Positions 13,991-18,999 of a stretch of 18,999 nucleotides of DNA are shown piece after piece (position 1 is the first letter of the stretch; each line of letters starts with the position of its first letter). The translations under genes were made by a program, and so were the position numbers. The notes beneath the pieces were generated by a model that made no database searches, was not told the DNA's origin, and saw only the letters and a list, made by a program, of their open reading frames with translations. The stretch is from Bacteroidota bacterium (lineage in GTDB: Bacteria; Bacteroidota; Bacteroidia; Chitinophagales; Chitinophagaceae), in assembly GCA_023391315.1 (NCBI GenBank), contig JAEWBD010000450.1:1-18999 (forward strand), read 5' to 3'.

Positions 13991-14383
13991 ATGAATGATA
14001 GCACTAAAACACAAACCATGAATACAACCGCAACACATGACCAGCGTATTGCAAAAATGATATTTGCCTCGGTTTATCCCTTGTATATCGCAAAAGTGGA
14101 GAGGAAGGGCAGAACAAAAGAGGAGTTAGACCAGGTTATAGAATGGTTAACCGGTTTTAATAATAAGAAGTTACAGCAGCTAATAAATGACAAAGTAACG
14201 TTTGAAACATTCTTTCAGCAGGCTTCGCTCAATCCCAATGCAAAGCTTATAACGGGGGTAATTTGCGGGTACCGTGTAGAGGAAATTGAAAACCCTTTAA
14301 CCCAAAAGGCAAGGTATTTAGATAAACTGGTGGACGAACTGGCGAAGGGCAGGAAGATGGAAAAGATTTTGCGAGAAGCATAA
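13991..14383 (+). CDS. DUF2200-family protein
   Basis: A 130-aa protein that matches the DUF2200 family along its length: HDQRIAKMIFASVYPLYIAK, VERKGRTKEELDQVIEWLTG, then NPNAKLITGVICGYRVEEIE and NPLTQKARYLDKLVDELAKG. It is a small, mostly helical, cytoplasmic protein of unknown function. I chose the ATG at 13991 because AGGAA lies 6-7 nt ahead; the family homology itself begins after the ATG at 14018, which is the main alternative, and in-frame TTG 13943 and ATG 13964 are less likely. It is flanked by a divergent Cys-rich gene and a convergent 52-aa ORF, so it seems to be its own transcription unit. Confidence 0.88.
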   Translation: MNDSTKTQTMNTTATHDQRIAKMIFASVYPLYIAKVERKGRTKEELDQVIEWLTGFNNKKLQQLINDKVTFETFFQQASLNPNAKLITGVICGYRVEEIENPLTQKARYLDKLVDELAKGRKMEKILREA

Positions 14384-14420
14384 GAATGTGAAGGATTGAC
14401 ATTATATGAATTGAATACAT

Positions 14421-14579
14421 TCATTTTTTCCTCTTTGCTTTTTGAAGTGCCCTGTAATTTTGATTTGCCTCTTTGCCTGCTTTTTTACAGAATTTTCTTT
14501 CTGATATTTTATTAATGAGCCAGCATACTGGCCGTATACCCACACTACTGATTATTATCTTTAGTATTTCTGACATCAT
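14421..14579 (-). CDS. Small basic peptide (52 aa), unrecognised
   Basis: Translated by hand on the minus strand: MMSEILKIIISSVGIRPVCW, then LINKISERKFCKKAGKEANQ, ending NYRALQKAKRKK before TGA at 14421-14423. Two ATGs (14579, 14576) are in frame. It has an amphipathic or hydrophobic N-terminal half with a Cys-Trp pair and a strongly basic C-terminal half, which is unlike chance translation of AT-rich DNA. It converges with the DUF2200 gene, 37 nt stop to stop. No family recognised and no clear promoter seen, so its status rests on composition alone. Confidence 0.4.
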   Translation of the reverse strand: MMSEILKIIISSVGIRPVCWLINKISERKFCKKAGKEANQNYRALQKAKRKK

Positions 14580-14753
14580 TTATTCATTTATTTTTCAATC
14601 TATTTCTGATGTTTTTGGTTGTATTTAAATTTTAACCCCGAACGATTTTACTAAATTCCCTAAAGCACGATGAAGCCTAAAAAAATACTTTACAACAATC
14701 GAAGAAGTTGTAAAAATTGGATTCAGCTTAACCATACTTTTAAATTTTTACTT
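14580..14753. other. AT-rich stretch before the rplK promoter
   Basis: No gene seen. It contains an 8-bp inverted repeat, TTTACAAC (14689-14696) and GTTGTAAA (14707-14714) with a 10-nt centre. On the minus strand this is followed by GTATTTTTTT, so it could terminate leftward transcripts or simply insulate the ribosomal-protein promoter. Confidence 0.4.
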
Positions 14754-14782
14754 TTGACTTTCCCTTCTTTCCCTTACCTTTG
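14754..14782 (+). promoter_or_regulatory. Bacteroidota-type promoter of the rplKAJL operon
   Basis: TTG (14754-14756), an 18-nt spacer, then TACCTTTG (14775-14782), a perfect match to TAnnTTTG, the -7 box of the primary Bacteroidota sigma factor; the usual spacer is ~19. Transcription should start near 14788, giving a ~100-nt leader before rplK. Confidence 0.75.
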
Positions 14783-14809
14783 CCGCCCCAAAAGTTCTTT
14801 TAGAATATT

Positions 14810-14827
14810 TCCCGGTTAGCACCGGGA
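14810..14827 (+). promoter_or_regulatory. Leader hairpin upstream of rplK
   Basis: TCCCGGT (14810-14816), loop TAGC, ACCGGGA (14821-14827): a perfect 7-bp GC-rich stem in the 5' leader, directly before the L1-site-like element. There is no T-run after it, so it is not a terminator; it may help fold the leader. Confidence 0.5.
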
Positions 14828-14832
14828 TAAAC

Positions 14833-14876
14833 TTGGGAGTCGAACCCGCACACTGCAGGCGAGACGTTTGAACCAA
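14833..14876 (+). promoter_or_regulatory. Putative ribosomal protein L1 autoregulatory site
   Basis: The leader has TTGGGAG (14833-14839) and closes with GAGACGTTTGAACCAA (14861-14876). TTGG pairs with CCAA at the ends, GTC with GAC further in, and CGC with GCG at the tip. This resembles the L1-binding part of 23S rRNA (helices 76-78), where a UGGGAG strand faces ACCUUGAAAUACCA. L1 is known to repress the L11-L1 transcript in several bacteria by binding such a mimic. The match is by eye, so the call is moderate. Confidence 0.55.
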
Positions 14877-14890
14877 TAAAAATTATTAAA

Positions 14891-15334
14891 ATGGCTAAAG
14901 AAATCTCCGGCTTTGTAAAGCTGCAGGTAAAAGGCGGTCAGGCAAACCCTGCACCTCCGGTAGGTCCTGCGCTTGGCTCTAAGGGTGTGAACATCATGGA
15001 ATTCTGCAAACAGTTCAATGCCCGCACACAGGATAAAATAGGAAAAGTGCTTCCTGTTTTAATTACTGTTTACTCCGATAAGTCTTTTGACTTTGTTATC
15101 AAAACTCCTCCCGCTTCAATTCAGTTAATGGAAGCTGCCAAAATCCAGAAAGGTTCCAAAGAAAGTAACCGTAATAAGGTGGGTAAAGTAACCTGGGATC
15201 AAATTGAGGCTATTGCCAAAGATAAGATGCCCGATCTCAATTGCTTCACCGTTGAGAGCGCAATGAAAATGGTTGCCGGTACTGCCCGCAGCATGGGTTT
15301 AAATGTTGAAGGCACAGCACCCTGGAACAATTAA
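14891..15334 (+). CDS. rplK: 50S ribosomal protein L11
   Basis: A 147-aa L11: MAKEISGFVKLQVKGGQANP, PPVGPALGSKGVNIMEFCKQ, then KTPPASIQLMEAAKIQKGS and a C-terminal GTARSMGLNVEG. It binds the GTPase-associated centre of 23S rRNA, next to the L10-L7/L12 stalk. The N-terminal proline-rich domain (~1-70) and the rRNA-binding domain (~75-140) are both intact, and the length is standard. It is the first gene of a four-gene operon with a promoter at 14754-14782; rplA starts 21 nt after its stop. The usual upstream genes nusG and secE are not next to it: the gene before it is an unrelated small ORF on the other strand. Confidence 0.98.
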   Translation: MAKEISGFVKLQVKGGQANPAPPVGPALGSKGVNIMEFCKQFNARTQDKIGKVLPVLITVYSDKSFDFVIKTPPASIQLMEAAKIQKGSKESNRNKVGKVTWDQIEAIAKDKMPDLNCFTVESAMKMVAGTARSMGLNVEGTAPWNN

Positions 15335-15355
15335 TCACACACTAAACTTATTACA

Positions 15356-16048
15356 ATGGCAAAGCTTTCTAAAAAAAGAAAACAAGTAGAAGGAAAGGTT
15401 GATAAAAATAAATTATACACCTTAAAAGATGCATCTGCGCTGGTAAAAGAAGTGAACACAGCGAAGTTTGATGCATCTGTTGACCTGCATATTCGTTTAG
15501 GTGTGGATCCTAAAAAAGCAGACCAGCAGGTTCGTGGCACCGTAAGCTTACCGCACGGTACCGGTAAAACAAAAAAAGTATTGGTTTTATGCCCGCCCGA
15601 TAAAGAAGCAGATGCAAAAAGTGCAGGTGCTGATTTTGTTGGTTTGGATGAATTTGTTCAGAAAATTGAAGGTGGCTGGACGGATGTTGATGTGATTATT
15701 GCAACACCGTCTGTAATGCCAAAAATTGGTAAGCTCGGTAAAATTTTAGGCCCGCGCAATCTTATGCCAAATCCTAAAACAGGCACCGTTACAAACGATG
15801 TGGCGGCTGCCGTAAATGAAGTAAAAGGCGGTAAAATTGCTTTCAAGGTTGATAAGGCAGGCATCGTTCATGCTTCTATCGGCCGCGTATCTTTCACTCC
15901 TGAAAAATTAGCTGCCAATGGCCAGGAACTGATCAATACCATTATCAAATTAAAACCTACAACAGCCAAAGGCATTTACCTGAAAGGCGTAAGCGTTGCC
16001 AGTTCCATGAGCCCGGGCATTACTGTTGATACAAAATCTGTTCACTAA
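15356..16048 (+). CDS. rplA: 50S ribosomal protein L1
   Basis: A 230-aa L1 of standard length: DLHIRLGVDPKKADQQVRGT, LPHGTGKTKKVLVLCPPDKE, IATPSVMPKIGKLGKILGPR, then LMPNPKTGTVTNDVAAAVNE and a final TAKGIYLKGVSVASSMSPGI. It forms the mobile L1 stalk near the E site, and in many bacteria it also represses its own mRNA; the leader element at 14833-14876 is a candidate target. It is 21 nt downstream of rplK and 38 nt upstream of rplJ. That second gap is too short to hold the ~100-nt L10 leader known from other bacteria. Confidence 0.98.
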   Translation: MAKLSKKRKQVEGKVDKNKLYTLKDASALVKEVNTAKFDASVDLHIRLGVDPKKADQQVRGTVSLPHGTGKTKKVLVLCPPDKEADAKSAGADFVGLDEFVQKIEGGWTDVDVIIATPSVMPKIGKLGKILGPRNLMPNPKTGTVTNDVAAAVNEVKGGKIAFKVDKAGIVHASIGRVSFTPEKLAANGQELINTIIKLKPTTAKGIYLKGVSVASSMSPGITVDTKSVH

Positions 16049-16086
16049 GCCGAAACCTTAATAAGGTAAAGCACAAAATATTCTTT

Positions 16087-16614
16087 ATGAATAAGGATCA
16101 AAAAAACGAAGTAATTGAAGCTCTTAAAGAGAAATTCAATCAATATAATAACTTCTATGTTACCAACACAGAAGCATTATCAGTTGACCAGATTGGTAAA
16201 CTGCGCCGCATTTGTTTCAATAAGAATGTTGAAATGAAAGTGGCTAAAAACACATTGATTAAAAAGGCGCTTGAAAGCATTGATGCAGAAAGATATTCCG
16301 GCATGTTTGAAAGCCTGAACGGCGTTACCGCTTTAATGTTCAGCGAAAATGCGAAAGAGCCGGCGTTGATCATCAGTACCTTCCGCACAGAAGGCAAAAC
16401 AGATAAACCTGTTTTGAAAGCAGCTTATATTGATAGCGATGTTTTTGTGGGCAATGATCAGCTTGAAACATTAAAAACGCTTAAAAGCAAGAACGACCTT
16501 ATTGGCGAAATCATTGGCTTGCTGCAATCACCTGCCAAGAATGTTATCAGCGGCTTGAATGCTGGTGGCAAACTTGCAAGCCTTGTAAAAGCGCTGGAAG
16601 AAAGAGCAAACTAA
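16087..16614 (+). CDS. rplJ: 50S ribosomal protein L10
   Basis: A 175-aa L10: MNKDQKNEVIEALKEKFNQY, FYVTNTEALSVDQIGKLRRI, VEMKVAKNTLIKKAL, then LIGEIIGLLQSPAKNVISGL near the C-terminus. The N-terminal ~130 residues bind 23S rRNA, and the C-terminal helix carries L7/L12 dimers. Length is standard. It is in the middle of the operon, and the gap to rplL (173 nt) is unusually long and carries inverted repeats and a hairpin, so the L10:L7/L12 expression ratio may be set there. Confidence 0.98.
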   Translation: MNKDQKNEVIEALKEKFNQYNNFYVTNTEALSVDQIGKLRRICFNKNVEMKVAKNTLIKKALESIDAERYSGMFESLNGVTALMFSENAKEPALIISTFRTEGKTDKPVLKAAYIDSDVFVGNDQLETLKTLKSKNDLIGEIIGLLQSPAKNVISGLNAGGKLASLVKALEERAN

Positions 16615-16627
16615 TTTGATAATGTGC

Positions 16628-16699
16628 AATTTGAAAATTTGAAAATGAACTCAAATTCAAAATCATTTTCAAATTAACGCATCTTCAAATTTTCAAATT
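16628..16699. repeat. Nested palindromic repeat in the rplJ-rplL gap
   Basis: AATTTGAAAATTTGAA (16628-16643) and TTCAAATTTTCAAATT (16684-16699) are perfect 16-bp inverted arms. Nested inside, AATTTGAAAATG (16636-16647) pairs with CATTTTCAAATT (16664-16675). The unit AATTTGAAA recurs through the element. It looks like a dispersed palindromic intergenic repeat. As RNA it can form alternative AT-rich stems between two ribosomal protein genes. Confidence 0.7.
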
Positions 16700-16737
16700 A
16701 TTATCCCCGCCTGAAGGGATAATACGCAAGTTTTTTT
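16700..16737 (+). terminator. Possible attenuator ahead of rplL
   Basis: ATTATCCC (16700-16707) and GGGATAAT (16716-16723) form an 8-bp stem, followed 7 nt later by seven T (16731-16737). GCCTGA in the loop (16709-16714) can instead pair with TCAGGC at 16756-16761, giving a competing fold. A partial terminator or RNA processing site between rplJ and rplL is plausible; full termination is unlikely unless rplL has its own promoter. Confidence 0.45.
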
Positions 16738-16787
16738 AATAACTACCGCCGGAGCTCAGGCAATGAAGGCGGCAAAAATTTGAAATC

Positions 16788-17168
16788 ATGGCAGATTTAA
16801 AAGCATTTGCAGAACAACTGGTTAACCTCACCGTAAAAGAGGTGAATGAATTGGCAAAAATTCTTAAAGAAGAGTACGGTATTGAACCTGCGGCTGCTGC
16901 AGTAGCTGTAGCTGGTCCTGCTGCAGGCGGTGCTGCTGCTCCTGCTGCTGAAGAAAAAACAGCTTTTGATGTAATTCTGAAAAGCGGTGGCGCTAACAAA
17001 TTACAGGTTGTAAAAATCGTGAAAGACTTAACTGGTCTTGGCCTGAAAGAAGCTAAAGATTTAGTTGATGGCGCTCCGAAACCTGTAAAAGAAGGTGCTG
17101 CTAAAGCTGAAGCAGAAGAAATCGCAGCTAAATTGAAAGAAGCAGGTGCTGATGTAGAAGTTAAATAA
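16788..17168 (+). CDS. rplL: 50S ribosomal protein L7/L12
   Basis: A 126-aa L7/L12: N-terminal dimerisation helices (FAEQLVNLTVKEVNELAKIL), an Ala/Gly-rich hinge at ~37-58 (VAVAGPAAGGAAAPAAEE), and the C-terminal factor-binding domain (TAFDVILKSGGANKLQVVKI, VKDLTGLGLKEAKDLVDGAP). Multiple dimers sit on L10 and recruit translational GTPases. Length is standard. A strong terminator follows 45 nt after the stop, and the next gene is not rpoB, which normally comes next. An open frame of 232 codons on the opposite strand is only the shadow of the Ala-rich codons. Confidence 0.98.
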   Translation: MADLKAFAEQLVNLTVKEVNELAKILKEEYGIEPAAAAVAVAGPAAGGAAAPAAEEKTAFDVILKSGGANKLQVVKIVKDLTGLGLKEAKDLVDGAPKPVKEGAAKAEAEEIAAKLKEAGADVEVK

Positions 17169-17213
17169 TTCTGCACACAGCTTTCTTTAAAAAGATAATG
17201 AAATACAAAAGAT

Positions 17214-17242
17214 CCCGCCACCGTTTCCCGGCGGGGTTTTTT
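17214..17242 (+). terminator. Rho-independent terminator of rplKAJL
   Basis: CCCGCC (17214-17219), a 10-nt loop, GGCGGG (17230-17235), then G and six T (17237-17242). It lies 45 nt after the rplL stop and closes the ribosomal-protein operon. Confidence 0.85.
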
Positions 17243-17272
17243 GTTTATATAGATTGCTGTGCATTTACTTTG
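17241..17272 (+). promoter_or_regulatory. Weak promoter candidate for the membrane-protein gene
   Basis: TTG (17241-17243), 21 nt, then TTACTTTG (17265-17272), seven of eight matches to TAnnTTTG. It is just after the rplL terminator and 22 nt before the next ATG, where a promoter is needed. Confidence 0.4.
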
Positions 17273-17294
17273 ATATATAAATCTATTGCTTGCC

Positions 17295-17789
17295 ATGTCA
17301 AAACTGTTTACACAAATCCGTATCCTCATCATTATTTTCATAATTGTGCTTTTAATAAGCGGTATAACCGTTTTCCCATTAATAGCCGAATTAAAATTTT
17401 TACTCAGCATAAAGTTTTTTGAAGAAGGTTCCATTATACAGCAATGGCTTTTAAAAGTGGTAACAGGCCTGGAAGCAACTCAAAAAGAATATCCTTTTAT
17501 TTTTTATGGGTTCGACTGGCTTGCTTTTGCACACATTGTAATTGCCGTTTTGTTTATTGGTGTTTACCAGCATCCCGTGCGCAACAGGTGGATCATTCAA
17601 TGGGCTATCATCACCTGCATTTGTATATTCCCGCTTGCATTTATTGCCGGCAGCATAAGAGACATTCCTTTCTTTCATATACTGATAGATTGTTCTTTCG
17701 GTGTAGTTGGGCTGATTATTTTATTCCTTATCCAAAACCGCATTAAGGAATTAAAGAAATACAGGTCGAGAGGCAAAACAAGCCATTGA
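17295..17789 (+). CDS. Four-helix membrane protein of unknown function
   Basis: A 164-aa protein starting MSKLFTQIRILIIIFIIVLL. Four hydrophobic helices are visible: ~8-30, ~75-95 (FDWLAFAHIVIAVLFIGVYQ), ~107-125 (IIQWAIITCICIFPLAFIAG) and ~133-152. A pattern of conserved-looking residues (YGFDWLAFAHI, HPVRNRWIIQW, AGSIRDIPFFHILIDCSFG) suggests a real family, but I cannot name it. Both ends carry basic residues and the C-terminus (LKKYRSRGKTSH) is strongly basic. I chose the ATG at 17295; a TTG nine bases earlier is in frame. It sits where rpoB would normally be, after the rplL terminator, and the MazG-type gene begins 51 nt later. Confidence 0.8.
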   Translation: MSKLFTQIRILIIIFIIVLLISGITVFPLIAELKFLLSIKFFEEGSIIQQWLLKVVTGLEATQKEYPFIFYGFDWLAFAHIVIAVLFIGVYQHPVRNRWIIQWAIITCICIFPLAFIAGSIRDIPFFHILIDCSFGVVGLIILFLIQNRIKELKKYRSRGKTSH

Positions 17790-17803
17790 TAAATACATAA
17801 GTT

Positions 17804-17811
17804 TATTTTTG
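17804..17811 (+). promoter_or_regulatory. TAnnTTTG box before the MazG-type gene
   Basis: TATTTTTG is a full match to the Bacteroidota -7 box, 29 nt before the ATG at 17841. The only TTG upstream (17786-17788) gives a 15-nt spacer, shorter than usual, so the promoter call is tentative. Confidence 0.4.
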
Positions 17812-17840
17812 CAGCCTTTATCTAACTTAATTCAATCAGC

Positions 17841-18173
17841 ATGACTATACAGCAGGCGCAGCAGGATGTAGATGCGTGGATAAAAACAACCGGCGTTCGT
17901 TATTTCAGTGAGCTTACTAATCTTGGCATTTTGATGGAAGAAGTGGGTGAATTATCAAGGTTGATGGTACGTACTTACGGCGAACAATCTTTTAAGGAAT
18001 CCGATAAAAATAAATCGTTAAGCGATGAAATGGCCGATGTGCTTTGGGTATTGCTTTGCCTGGCCAATCAAACCGGCGTTAACCTTGCAGATGCCCTGCA
18101 AAAGAATTTTGAAAAAAAGAATATTCGTGATGCAACAAGGCATAAGGAGAATGAGAAGCTGCAGGGAAGTTGA
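17841..18173 (+). CDS. MazG-type nucleotide pyrophosphohydrolase
   Basis: A 110-aa single-domain protein of the MazG/all-alpha NTP-PPase superfamily. The metal-binding motif is complete: EEVGE (Glu33, Glu34, Glu37) in LGILMEEVGELSRLM, and later E63xxD66 in LSDEMADVLWVLLCLANQTG. Such enzymes hydrolyse (d)NTPs to the monophosphate and pyrophosphate, often as housekeeping of damaged or surplus nucleotides; the preferred substrate is not predictable here. Length fits the short, MazG-like class, not the two-domain MazG. It stands between a membrane-protein gene and tsaE. A 69-nt C-free tract begins near its 3' end (18163-18231), so co-transcription with tsaE, 79 nt further on, is possible but not shown. 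Confidence 0.9.
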   Translation: MTIQQAQQDVDAWIKTTGVRYFSELTNLGILMEEVGELSRLMVRTYGEQSFKESDKNKSLSDEMADVLWVLLCLANQTGVNLADALQKNFEKKNIRDATRHKENEKLQGS

Positions 18174-18231
18174 TTGGTTGAAGGGGTTAGGAATAAGGGA
18201 TTTGTAATTGGAGATTAGGAGTGGGAAATAA
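18163..18231 (+). repeat. C-free G/T/A-rich tract
   Basis: No C occurs on the plus strand for 69 nt, from the last codons of the MazG-type gene into the gap before tsaE. Two degenerate copies, GGGGTTAGGAATA and GGAGATTAGGAGT, are about 30 nt apart. It looks like a worn minisatellite or a filler repeat. No hairpin can form within it without G-U pairs. Confidence 0.5.
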
Positions 18232-18252
18232 CTTTTGAACAAATAAAAAACA

Positions 18253-18666
18253 TTGAAGCAACTAACATATAATATATCGGAAATAAAAACTGTTGCCCGC
18301 CAATTATGGAATGAGTACAGTTCAAAAAAAATATGGGCCTTTCATGCGCCAATGGGTAGTGGCAAAACAACGCTTATTCATGCATTGTGTGAAGTATTAC
18401 GGGTGAAAGATGCCGTAAGCAGCCCGACATTTGCCATCATAAATGAATATACAAGCCCTGTTGCAGGAACCATATTTCATATCGACGGCTATCGCATGAA
18501 AGATGAAACGGAAGCCGTGCAGGCAGGCTGTGAAGATTGCATTGATAGCGGCCATTACTGTTTTATTGAATGGCCCGAAAAGTTTCCGGAGCTTTTACCG
18601 GAAGATACAATGCACCTTTCATTAGAAGCTATTGATAATAAAGTGCGTAAGCTTGTAATTCTTTAG
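18253..18666 (+). CDS. tsaE: tRNA t6A biosynthesis ATPase TsaE
   Basis: A 137-aa TsaE, the ATPase that supports TsaB/TsaD in forming N6-threonylcarbamoyl-adenosine at position 37 of ANN-decoding tRNAs. Visible motifs: Walker A APMGSGKT (32-39), SSPTF (56-60), HIDGYR (76-81), and FIEWPEKFPELLP at ~103-115. The first Gly of the usual GxxxxGKT is Ala here (HAPMGSGKT). The start is TTG at 18253, since no in-frame ATG lies before the conserved start MKQLTYNIS; it would read as fMet. The alanine dehydrogenase gene follows after a 49-nt gap, a pairing I recall as common in Bacteroidota. Length is normal for the family (~135-160). Confidence 0.92.
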   Translation: MKQLTYNISEIKTVARQLWNEYSSKKIWAFHAPMGSGKTTLIHALCEVLRVKDAVSSPTFAIINEYTSPVAGTIFHIDGYRMKDETEAVQAGCEDCIDSGHYCFIEWPEKFPELLPEDTMHLSLEAIDNKVRKLVIL

Positions 18667-18715
18667 CAACTATTCTAACTTAATATTATTTTTATAGCCC
18701 CAATTAATTTAAAGC

Positions 18716-18999
18716 ATGGCAACTACGAAGCCAATCATCAGTACCGGTTTCAGTTTTGAAACGCAGGAAGAAACATTAGACATAAAACCGCAAAGCGCAA
18801 AGTTAACTATAGGTATTCCCAAAGAAATGGTATTGCAGGAAAACCGTGTAGCGCTTATTCCCGAAGCAATTAATGTGCTGGTAAGTAACGGCCATCATGT
18901 AATTGTAGAAACCAAAGCAGGCGAAGGCAGTAATTATTCCGACAACGATTTTAGTGAAGCCGGCGCAGAAATAGCTTTAAAAAAGAAAGATGTTTATAA
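18716..18999 (+). CDS. ald: Alanine dehydrogenase (5' part, continues beyond window)
   Basis: Translated by hand: 94 residues from ATG 18716 to the window edge. After an N-terminal extension of ~30 residues (MATTKPIISTGFSFETQEET ...) the sequence reads LTIGIPKEMVLQENRVALIP, then EAINVLVSNGHHVIVETKAG and EGSNYSDNDFSEAGAEIALK. This is the start of the AlaDH/PNT N-terminal domain, which oxidatively deaminates L-alanine to pyruvate with NAD+. The N-terminal extension is usual in Bacteroidota members, so the start is probably right. The NAD-binding domain lies outside the window, and a transhydrogenase alpha subunit cannot be formally excluded. It follows tsaE. Confidence 0.88.
   Translation, partial: MATTKPIISTGFSFETQEETLDIKPQSAKLTIGIPKEMVLQENRVALIPEAINVLVSNGHHVIVETKAGEGSNYSDNDFSEAGAEIALKKKDVY

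Noticed and set aside
14835..14851. A stretch whose reverse complement (gcgggttcgactccc) looks like the T-arm of a tRNA
   Set aside because: Only 3 bp of the T-stem would form, and no acceptor, D or anticodon arms fit around it. It lies in the rplK leader and is better explained as part of the L1-site-like element.
16736..17434. A 232-codon open frame on the minus strand opposite rplL
   Set aside because: It is the reverse image of the Ala/Glu/Lys-rich rplL codons, with a low-complexity Ser/Ala/Pro translation and no domain.

Overview
The window looks like a chromosomal segment from a Bacteroidota bacterium, most likely of the Chitinophagaceae type. The signs are moderately AT-rich DNA, start codons mostly without Shine-Dalgarno sequences, a promoter of the TTG-N18-TAnnTTTG kind before rplK, and family content typical of that group (DUF4861, a secreted FAD oxidoreductase with a golvesin-like tail, an ECF42 sigma factor with DGPF/YCII genes, an N-terminally extended alanine dehydrogenase). 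The lineage is inferred from content, not tested.

Layout. Positions 1-2019 (minus strand) hold a two-gene unit: a three-helix membrane protein of unknown function, then, 2 nt downstream, an SH3-GH19 muramidase/chitinase-like enzyme that runs off the left edge. A small lipoprotein (plus) and a possible 60-aa membrane peptide (minus) converge on a 16-bp hairpin. Next, all on the minus strand, come a secreted DUF4861 protein, a single-domain response regulator and a secreted FAD-dependent oxidoreductase.

Positions 7701-11159 form the most interesting block: an ECF42-type sigma factor with a long C-terminal TPR-like region, three YCII/DGPF proteins, an AhpD-like carboxymuconolactone decarboxylase-family protein and an SRPBCC (AHSA1) protein, followed upstream by an AraC-type regulator (11229-12056). 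Two near-identical promoter-like elements (TGTCCTAT-N14-TTGTCATTTG) lie before the AhpD gene and before the YCII gene that precedes the sigma gene. This suggests that the sigma factor drives both units, its own included. Each unit has the same plan: promoter, gene, hairpin, gene. A clear rho-independent terminator shields the first unit from the genes upstream.

Positions 12194-14576 hold a DUF808 (YedI-like) membrane protein, a VOC/glyoxalase-fold protein, a small Cys-rich protein, a DUF2200 protein and a previously unlisted 52-aa basic peptide. Positions 14754-17242 carry rplK-rplA-rplJ-rplL with a promoter, a leader that resembles the 23S L1-binding site, a repeat-bearing rplJ-rplL gap and a strong terminator. 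The usual flanks (secE-nusG upstream, rpoB-rpoC downstream) are absent. The right end has a four-helix membrane protein, a MazG-type NTP pyrophosphohydrolase, TsaE (tRNA t6A modification) and the start of alanine dehydrogenase. No rRNA, tRNA, CRISPR array, insertion sequence or phage gene cluster was seen.
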